Positions 49,001 through 58,176 of a stretch of 64,000 nt of DNA are shown in pieces. The translations under genes were made by a program, and so were the position numbers. The notes under the pieces are model-generated. The model was given only the letters and a program-made list of their open reading frames with translations. It was not told the origin of the DNA and made no database searches. The DNA comes from Ulota crispa (Eukaryota; Streptophyta; Bryopsida; Orthotrichales; Orthotrichaceae). The first letter of the stretch is position 1, and every line of letters starts with the position of its first letter. Location: positions 24,328,002 through 24,392,001 of the forward strand of contig OY987242.1 in the NCBI GenBank assembly GCA_963920765.1. The letters run 5' to 3'.

Positions 49001-52000
49001 TCAACCTTTGCGAGCAACGGGTGGCTTGGAAAGAGCATCCCGCATTGGACCCTCAGGTGCTGCATACAAGAAACAATCACTGTAATGTCACCACCGTGCA
49101 CACAAACTATCATAAATTATTGAGTCAAGCGGAGTCTCTATCAAAATCTGCAATAAACTCCAAACTCCAAGCAGAAACTAGGCTCCATACTTCAGAATAA
49201 ACTCATGGTGTCGATCACCAGCAATACCAGCATGTTGTACTTCTCAGATCAGTCAACAGGATAATTATTGCAGCATGCATACAAGCATGAAAATTCATCC
49301 TGGTGCTTACGAGAATGGCCTGTGAAGAGTTTGAACTGCTCAAAGGCTTGTCTGTAAAACATCTCCTCCCCACTCACAGTTACTGCGCCCATCTCCATCG
49401 CGTCCCTCAAGAGCTGAGTCTCTTTTGGTGTGTAAACGGCATCGAACACCAAAGCATACGCACTCAACGCATCCTGAGTACAATTTCACCATGTTCGTAT
49501 GAGACCACTATAAAGTAAATTTCAACGCTGTTGTACTACATGAGCAGAAAGTGGTAAAGTCAGATGTAGGGGTCGCTCTTAGTATTCTCTCTGAAGACAT
49601 TAAAGTAACAGTTTCAAAATGGTTCCAAAAGAGAGACTGATCAATTGTTGAAAAACGTTCTACTGCTCAATCCAAATAAGTCATCTGCTAAAACGAACGG
49701 AACGATGTTGAGACAATCATTCCAAATAATAGAATTTAAATTTTAATAAACTTGTGAATTATAGTAATTTAAATAGTGAGATTTAAACACAAAAAATAAT
49801 AATAGAGTGACACCTAGCAGTTGAAATTTTTCATTTGGAACAGGAAGGTTTTCTACGAAGCAAAAAAATTTGCAATTGGTTCGTTTCAACATTCAAAAAA
49901 TCAAGATTTCTCTATTAAATATATGGAGATCCTTTATCAAAATGAAGATGTGCGACATACAAGAGAATCAATTAGCTCCTCACCAAAATCTGCTGCTATA
50001 CTGTACTCAGAGGAACCCAGAGAATCCATATTAGTAGAAAAACCGAACCTTAGCAATCGGGGACTTCGTGATTTCTGGCTGCATCCCAATGGAGGTACTG
50101 TTGGCAAGTATCATGCCCGTTTCACGACGGAAATCTGATAGCTTCTCAAGCTCTATTGCCTCCCCGCCCACCAACGCTGCTAGTGTCTTCGCTCGCTCTA
50201 AAATGTCCCAAATAAATCCATTAGTTCGCATTCAAAACAGCATTGATTCAGAACAGCATTGATTCAAAACAGTTCAATTTGTTCACGTTCACTTATGCTA
50301 AACTGCAACAATCTCCGGACGCAGAAGGCATCTCAATGCAGAAAATGTAGCACGGGTACCAAAATTGCGGTTGGCAACGACAACGCGGGCAAGCCTTTCT
50401 TTAGCTCCATAAGCCAAAGCTTTGCCAGCCCCACCAGCTCCAATTACTACAAACAGCTTATCTTTCAACGGTGTTTCCATGCTCGTTGCTAGCCCTGTAG
50501 GCACACGAGTCTCCTTAGCATAGTGGACGATTATAGATTCAGCGTCATTCAGGCTTTGAAATAGACATCGCCAGGAAGCGAGACCAGTAATAGATGAAAG
50601 AATCTCAAAGAATTGCCAGTAAATCTTCGAGCTCTCAAACTAGAAATTGAAGGGCCACAAGCGCAGTGACATTCAGAAGGTATGTTTTGTGACATATCTA
50701 AAGCTCCCTAAATGATTTACTTCAACGCCAATAGATAACGCATCGGCTACATTTGATCACTACGAGGTTAAACTAATGTGCGTAAAACCATGCTAGAGAC
50801 TTGCTTTGCACGCGGTAAGAGCCAATAGCAGACTTATTACCTGAGTGACGAAGTCCGTCCTCGATGGCTGAGAGGGCACCATAACAATCAGTATTGTAGC
50901 CCTGCAACTGTCCATCTTTCGCTCGTAAAACTGTATTCACTGCGCCAATTCCCTGGAGATTTTGAAAAATTAGTAATTGAGTTCCTCTCCAAGCAGGTAT
51001 ATCAAGAGCCGCTGCAAAAAAATTTAAGGGTTGTGTGTGGAGAGTAAGCTTGTAAATAACTACCTTTGTTACATTATCCACTTCGTCGCTCAACCCTAGA
51101 GCATCTTCCTTGTATGGAATCGTAACACTGCAACATTCAGTTCAAAACACTGGTGAGTAAAACTTATTTCAACCACCCTGAGGGTGCGAAAACTAGCATT
51201 GCAAGAAAGAGACAAATTTACCAAGCGAAGCATAAGGTGTAGATTCAGTGTCTTGCACAATCTCTACAGTGAACAATAGTAAGATAGGAAATCCACTCAC
51301 GAAGCATTCCACTGAAATCAGTGATTTCCACTGTCTAAAGTGAAAAGTTGGATTTGTAGGCCTTAAAATACATTTTTGAGAGGATTCCATCATGATAGAA
51401 ATACTTGTTATCCAAATATCCTGAGAACAAGTTGTGAATCATTGAATTTTGAGGCAGTAAAATTCCAATACCGAGCCTAGACGACCTATGAACCATAGAT
51501 ATTGCATCAACGGGATGTCACATGCAAGCATCTTTGACTAGGAAAAGGTAACATTAGTACCTGAAACCCCGAAAATCGACACTACTGTACACGCTCATGA
51601 ATTTCTTGAAATCGTCCACAAGCAACGGCAGATAAACGTAATTGAGGTTCAGCTCTGTGAAACCTTTATTATGCAGAACTGGGCCCTTGCTGTGATACAC
51701 AGGCTTCCCAATCACTCCACAGACTACGGTGTCTCGATCCATGGACTTCACCCTGTCATTTCATATTCAAATTAATACATCTCTAAAGCTCTGACACCAC
51801 CTATAGGCAAGAAAACATCACACTTTTGTAGTACCAAGAAATGCAGAGAACTGAAAAGGGGCACTGCAAAGCTCTACCTGTACACTTCAATCAGATCCTG
51901 TACAGTAGGCTGTCCAGGTGCAGATTCTTGCCCTTTACTCAACGCCCCAAACGTCAAGTAGCCACCGAACTTGGGAGCCAGAAGACGAGAGATCATTCCC

Positions 52001-55000
52001 GTTTGTCCCATGGCTAATCCAATTGTTGGCCTCTACAGTGACAACATGACGTGAGCTCTTGCCATAAAGCACCCGACATCATTAAAACCTTCCCATTGCA
52101 TTGACAAAATCCAAATTATAAGCTAGTATATATCAGATTCATAATGTCCTGATGTTGAATTAATGTAGGTAAATGGTATTTTCAATATATTTGATGTTCC
52201 TGAGATGTTAGTGTCGTTGATACTAACCTTGATTACACATTGCCAACTGTTAAGTTATATGTCTAAAGTCGAAGGGTTCATGACATTATAATGAGCAACT
52301 CGACAGATCATACGGTGAAAAACATAATTCAAATGAAGACATAATTTACATTACAAAATTAGTCAGAACGTTGCATATGCTGGAGAAAAAATTAAAAAAA
52401 ACTGGACAAAAGAAAGCCTCTACATGCCCTACACAAGGATGCTAGAAAAAATCACATGCAGCCCTATCTCGGACCCTTGGTCCTTCAAGCGGCTAACATT
52501 AAATCATTATTCCCTTGACATTTGTAAATGAATCAAGGGGAGATAGAAAGACTTCTCAGTTTAAAGACTAATAGCCACAAGTGCGCAAGACAAAGAAATT
52601 TTCATGTACATGAAAGTAAACCCTATGACCACTGGAGATAATGTGCGTTAATTCAGAAAAGGCACAACTCACTTTCGCCGCAGATAAAAATTGAAAAACT
52701 CGTGAAACATCCGTGATGTCTTCCGCAGTGGTCACGAATTTCACAATGTCACCACCCGTCGCCCACATTCGTTCTATGGTGCTGTCAATCTCCTCTTGCG
52801 AGGGGGTCGATTCCCAGTTATGATTTGACACGATGATCTTCGTTGGTGACTTCACGCTGCTGCCCCTCACCTCCTTGATAAAATCTTGAGCCACCTGTCG
52901 AATGTACATTTTAAGGACCGACCATTAGCTACCAGCCTCTAAAACCAAAGTGATAGTCTCATAACATCCCCGAACGAATTCACAAAGTCATCAATGTCAC
53001 ATTCACGTTGATCTCATTGAACATGAGCTCAATATTGAGGTAAAGCTCAAACGATAACGTTAACTAACCATTCAATTAACACCCATTTGGATCACATCCA
53101 CATCAACTTAACCTTAATTTATACTCCCTCTGTCCCTCTAAAAAGCTCCAAATTAGACACATTTCTTGTACCACTAAAAAGCTCCCTTTTGCTGATTTCA
53201 AACGCTGAGAAAGCATTTGCCATGTTCAATGATCTCATGGGGGCAAGTTAAGCAATCCGAGAGCATTCCTGTCCTAGCAAGCTTGGCCTTGCCCATATGA
53301 GGTATCATTGTTACTACTAATCTTTAAATCATCAAGAATGAGAAGTTGGTAGCATGCACAAATATGGTACTTTTTGCATGGGATTTGGGTGCCCAAACGG
53401 TGACATCAAAGTTGGAGATTTTGCATACAATTGGTAGATGGTATATTGATTCTAGAATGCATGTGTCACTAGCACAAAGACTAAAAACACAGATAATCCT
53501 TTGCAAGAAAGCTTTTTGGACGTTTTTAGAGGGACAGAGGGACTACTAACTTAACGCTCGCACTTTAACCCCTAAAGGATGTTGCCTACCAAAAGTGTTG
53601 TATGTATTTATAGGAGAACCATTTAGTACTTCAAAAAAAACTTTACAACAAATGTCAAAAATTCCCCAAAAAATCCTAGTTGACCAATATTATGTTTTTG
53701 ACTTGGCTTGAAATTTACAACTCCAATGGGATTCACGTGCTATCCAAATAGCCCATCCGTAAGCAACACGGGAGTCCGTATACAAAACAGCAACATCCTT
53801 TAGGGGTTAACCTCAACTAAAACCATCTTCATTAAACTAACATTATCTCAACATGAGGACTCTCTGAGTCTTCTGCCTAGTGTAAGTGAACAAAAAATAA
53901 CTTCGACAATCTAACTACGTGATGCAAATCGTCCGAACAACCAAGCAGGCACCACATACCTTCAGTTCCACATCAATATAGTCGGCTCCCAGGTCATAGG
54001 CTCTCCGCAAGAGCGCCTGCCTTGCTTCTTCATCACCCTCAAACAATCCACCTTCCCATTTCGCCCTATGATTCAATCAACAATAACATCCAACGATGTG
54101 CTTGTACTAATTAACATGCCATATTTGAAATTGCACAAAGACTTGACACTCCAGTGCTCAAAACTCTGAACACTAGTACTTTCAAGAGCCTCAAGCTTTC
54201 GCAACCTATAACCCTCACTTGCTCGGATAAGTTTTGAGGTGACCAAGTGAAACCTTGAATAAACCTAGAGTATAGGATTGTCACAAATTACAAACTTCAA
54301 TTTACATTTGGGCTAAGGTAGTATGCTCTAATTGCGACTCTTTCATGTAAAGGGTGCCATAGGTAGCTCAAGAATGGATCTGAAGTGGTCCTTGAATGGA
54401 CCTCTTCAAGTCATAGAAGAAAAGGTGTATTTCATTGCAAGAGTCAATCACACTCTTTGGTTTCTCCTCATCTCTTTACAAGTTGCAAGGGAACAATGTC
54501 TGTTATATAAAAATTTGAAAAATCATCAAAAATTCAATAATGCTTCAAAAAATATGAAAAAAATTGTGTTACATTTGGCATCCATTTCTTTTTGTCTGAA
54601 AATTAGACAAAAAAACCTTCATGCCTTGGAAGCTCATGAAAAGGCAGATCAACCCTTGAAGTGACGGTTTTAGAGCATGCTCCCTCTTTCCCAATATAAA
54701 ACTCCAAATTAGGCATAGTTCTTGTCTCACTAAAATGCTCCCTTTTGCTAATTTCAATTGCTAAGAAAGCATTTGTCATGTCCAATGATCTCATGGAGGC
54801 AAGTTAAGCAATTAGACAACATTCCGCTCCTAACAAGCTTGGCCTAGCCCATATGAGGTACCATTGTTGCTACTAATCTTTAAATCATCAATAATGAGGA
54901 GCTAGCAACATGCACAAATACGGTACTTTTTGCATGGAATTTGGGCAACCCAAACAACAACATCAAAGCTGGAGATTTTGCACACATTTGATAGATGATA

Positions 55001-56280
55001 TATTGATTCTAGAACACATGTGTCATTCATTAGTACAAAAATTAAAATAGTGAGGAGGCAGCAACCTTCACAAACTATGCACAAATATGGTACATTTTGC
55101 ATGGAATTTGAGTGCCTAAGGGGCAACATAAAAAAAGGAGATTTTGCAGATATTTGGTAGGTGATATATTGATTCTAGGATGCATCTGTCACTAGCATAA
55201 TGACTAAAAATAAAGTTAATCCCTCGTGGAGAAGTTTTTTGGAGCTTTATAATGGGACAGAGGGAGTACTACCTTACTGGTGACTCCTCTCAAGAATACT
55301 GCGAATCCTCAGACCTCCACCTTCCTATGACCGTATTTCAGTAAAAATTTGACCAAAGACGGAGCTGCACGTGATTGAAAATCCGACGTGTGCTCTAAGG
55401 TAGTATGCTCGAAAACCGTCAGTCTAAGGGCTGATCTGCCTTTTCATGGGCTTCCAAGGCATGAAGGTTTTTTGCCTAATTTTCAGACAAACAGAAATGG
55501 ATGCCAAATGTAACACAATTTTTTTCATATTTTTTTGAAGCATTATTGAATTGTTGATGATCTTTCAAATTTTTTTGTAGTATACACCTATTTGTGACTC
55601 TAGACCTTTCATAAACCATTCCCTTGCAACTTGAAAAGAGATGAGGAGAAACCGAGGAATGTGATTGACTCTTGCAATAAAAATACACCTTTTCTTCTAT
55701 GACTTGAAGAGATCCATTCAAGGACCACTTCATATCCATTCTTGAGTCACAAATAAGTGTGTACTACATAAAAGTTTGAAAAATCATCAACAATTCAATA
55801 ACGCTTCAAAAAATATGAAAAAAATTGTGTTACACTTGGCATCCATTTCTCTTTGTCTGAAAATTAGACGAAAAAACCTTCATGCCTTGGAAGCTCATGA
55901 AAAGGCAGATCAGCACGGTTGTAGAGCATCATATCTTACGGGCGACTCTCAAGACTACTGCAGATCCTCAGACCTCCACATTCCTATGCCAGTGATTCAG
56001 TAAAAATTGAGCGACTTATCCAAGACGGAGTTGCACGTGATTGAAAATCCGACGAGTTCTCTAAATAAAAAACATACCTCGGCGTCACAATAACAGGCAA
56101 CGGCCTGTCTTTCAACAAAACAGCAAGATCAGACTCGACATCGAAACCGACGATATGATCCACTCGCAACTCGGCGACATCCGCTCCGCTCTCCTTCGCC
56201 AATTTGAGCTGGAACAGCATTTCCTTCACCGTCGTCGCAATCAAGGGAGCACATATCAGACACCGCTGTGGACGCTCCAT
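49001..56280 (-). CDS. DQD/SDH: Bifunctional 3-dehydroquinate dehydratase/shikimate dehydrogenase, copy A (possible quinate dehydrogenase)
   Basis: Fused shikimate-pathway enzyme of plants: dehydratase converts 3-dehydroquinate to 3-dehydroshikimate, and the dehydrogenase then uses NADP(H). Exons: 56280-56078, 54065-53960, 52894-52673, 52032-51878, 51752-51561, 51127-51064, 50952-50841, 50494-50360, 50197-50049, 49473-49311, 49059-49001. All are GT-AG and in frame, giving about 519 residues. DQD (about 5-228): AELRVD, His128 in SNHN and Schiff-base Lys155 in GDIVKF. SDH (about 235-500): KPVYHSKGP (248-253), TIPYK (Thr295, Lys299), GAVNT (Asn320), YNTDC (Asp336), GAGGAGKA (370-377), NRN at the NRT cofactor motif, RQAFEQF. 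Numbering is offset 86 from Arabidopsis up to Asn320, so the catalytic Lys/Asn/Asp are kept, but Gly252 replaces the second Ser of S-K-S. The C-terminus is RDALSKPPVARKG. There is no transit peptide from this ATG. The start is the first ATG in frame; the frame stays open upstream to about 56345. Confidence 0.93.
53122..53545. mobile_element. S1, Stowaway-like element in intron 2 of DQD/SDH copy A
   Basis: TACTCCCTCTGTCCCTCTAA to TTAGAGGGACAGAGGGACTA, the classic plant Stowaway/mariner terminus with TA borders, about 420 bp. Confidence 0.8.
53575..53810. mobile_element. T19, 236 bp TTAA element in an intron of DQD/SDH copy A
   Basis: Ends TTAACCCCTAAAGGATGTTG and the inverted counterpart ATCCTTTAGGGGTTAA, with TTAA at each border. 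It lies in the second intron of copy A, 30 bp from the S1 element. It is the shortest complete T element in the window. Confidence 0.85.
54312..55278. mobile_element. M9-1, AGGTA-type element in intron 1 of copy A, interrupted by S2
   Basis: CTAAGGTAGTATGCTCTAAT at the left. GACGGTTTTAGAGCA, then S2, then TACTACCTTA at the right. Shares its body with M9-2. Confidence 0.65.
54680..55270. mobile_element. S2, Stowaway-like element in intron 1 of DQD/SDH copy A
   Basis: CTCCCTCTTTCCCAATATAA to TTATAATGGGACAGAGGGAG, inserted exactly in the right terminal repeat of M9-1 at TA (now TG on one side). Confidence 0.75.
55388..55926. mobile_element. M9-2, AGGTA-type palindromic element in intron 1 of copy A
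   Basis: CTAAGGTAGTATGCTCGAAA to ACGGTTGTAGAGCATCAT. The arms are inverted copies around about 55750 (GGCAGATCAGC and GCTGATCTGCC near the two ends). Confidence 0.7.
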
Positions 56281-56328
56281 GCTTGCCCCGATTCTTTCTT
56301 GTCCTCCTCTTCCCCTATCTCCCTCCAA

Positions 56329-57030
56329 TTCGTCGCTCTGTTACTCAGTAACACAAATCAAACACAAGGCTTGCAATCAGAAAAACATGCGAAAACAAAC
56401 CCCTGCGAAACGGCAAAAGAATGGCTATTGTACTATACACACTCGTCTCAAACCCTAGCGACATCAAAAACAGTCAAATCCAAGAGAATATTGAACCAAG
56501 AGAGGATATTTTGAACTAACAGTTCGTCAAGCTTCATAATCTCACCGAATTTCAGCTGCGCACCACAATTGAAATCACAAACAATAAAATTTCAAACTCC
56601 CGGACCTAATTCGAATGCTCCTATTCTAGTTCGAGAAATCAGCCATTCGAAGAATTGAGAGTATATAAAAAAGAGTCAACGAGTTGTAGCAAAAAGTAGC
56701 AGCTGAAGGCTGACTGAGCAGCAGCCAAAGCACACAAACAATGACGACTGACGGCTTTGACGAGTGAAAGTATGGGTCCCACAACGACGACTATTGAGAG
56801 CGTGAAGGAAGCGAGAACATAAGCTTACCGTGTTTTTTGTAAAGCTTGTAAAGCGGAATTTGCGAAACTTGGATTCGGAACTGCAAGTTTTGAATAAGCA
56901 GCGAAGGTTGGAAAATGGTCGTAGAAGCGCAAACACGGGCAATGGCGGCTATGGCGGCGATGGCGATAGTGTAAGAGCAAAATTCAGAGTTGGATTTGGA
57001 GAGGCGGGGTTTATTGGGAGGGACGAGCAA
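56329..57030 (-). promoter_or_regulatory. 5' region of DQD/SDH copy A, with possible spliced leader exon
   Basis: The DNA is GC-richer than the intergenic repeats. On the minus strand, about 57000-56826 reads as an open frame of transit-peptide-like composition (Ser/Ala/Ile-rich) and ends at a good donor, CACG/GTAAGC at about 56825. It contains no ATG, and joining it to acceptors near 56345-56352 does not keep a common frame, so I favour a 5' UTR exon. A TATA-like tract lies at about 56660-56670. A T element begins at about 57039, immediately upstream, so the usable promoter is short. Confidence 0.4.
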
Positions 57031-57038
57031 ATTTGTGC

Positions 57039-57388
57039 TTTGCCCCTAAACGTAGGCACGGACCAAAAACGTCCGTTGCCTCTGAAAAAAACTCCCATTC
57101 CAAAAGACCAATTTTGATCCTTTTTTTACAAAAGTGATCATAAAAGCGTAGTGCATCATGGAAGGCAAAAATTTACCTCTTGAGATACATTCATTTTGTT
57201 TTGTAACCCAAATTGTGATACATGGTGTTAGCTCCTGAGCTGCCCTTCTTGCAATTTTCATGAGGGCACCATGCATTGTTGACTTTTCCAATTTTTTGAA
57301 GCAATACTACTGGTGCCCATGTGCAAAATATTGTAGAATGCTATAGACAAGGCAAGCCACGGTGATCCATCCGTCCTTTAAGGGTTAA
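57039..57388. mobile_element. T14, T element directly upstream of DQD/SDH copy A
   Basis: Left end GCCCCTAAACG (flank TTTG instead of TTAA), right end TCCTTTAAGGGTTAA. The interior resembles T18. Confidence 0.55.
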
Positions 57389-57535
57389 AAAAGGTGTCTA
57401 GTGTGTTTTCCAAAATGTGGCCAAGTGGAGCAAATGTTAGTCAACTTTAAAGAAAATGTAGGTACATAAAATGTGAAAATGGCTATCTTAGATTTTGAAT
57501 TCTCAGTACATTTTAGCTATGTGTTTTAACACCTC

Positions 57536-58176
57536 AACGCCCATGGACTTTCCCAAGTATCTCAGAATCTGCTCTTGGATGAACAAAATGACAACATTTT
57601 GATAAGTTGCATCAATTTTTTTAAAATTGTAACCATACAAATTCAAACTAGATATGTTAGAGATCACATAGGATAAGAAAACACAACAACATCACTTATG
57701 GATTGAAAGATTATAAGGTTTGATTATGTGGGTGTTAAAACTGTGAAAGTGATTTGAAGACTTTCAATCCTCTTTTCACATCTCAAATTTAAAATTGAGG
57801 ATATCAAACAAAATATGAGTATGTAAAGTACAACATGTGTAATCCTAATCAATTTATGGCTTCTTAAAATCTACTCTACAACTTTTTAAATTAAATTTTC
57901 AATGTGATTGTTTCTCCAAGTTCTAGTGTACTCTAGGCTCATTTCAAGAGCTCTCAACACTAGAAAGTGAAGATCTGCAATGGACACCCTTGCACAAACC
58001 TTAAATAGAAAAATCATAATTAGTCATTTTCAAAATCAAGATTTTGATACTAAAACAAGATTTCAACAAGAATTTCTTTTTAAAGATCATGGTAATTAAT
58101 CATGAAGAAAATTTAGGCATCCCAAATTCCAAACAAGGAGGGACAGTTTTGGTCCCCTTGGGCGGTGAGGGGTTGA
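57536..58176. mobile_element. T15, diverged T element
   Basis: TTAACACCTCAACGCCC at the left and GGGCGGTGAGGGGTTGA at the right form an inverted pair. The right TTAA has become TTGA. Confidence 0.5.

Noticed and set aside
56791..57117. Overlapping open frames on both strands, one transit-peptide-like
   Set aside because: The minus frame lacks an ATG and does not splice in frame to DQD/SDH; kept only as possible leader exon.
1226..58176. TTTAGGG inside the recurring CCTTTAGGGGTTAA motif as interstitial plant telomere repeats
   Set aside because: It occurs singly, always at an element end and paired with its inverse, never in tandem.
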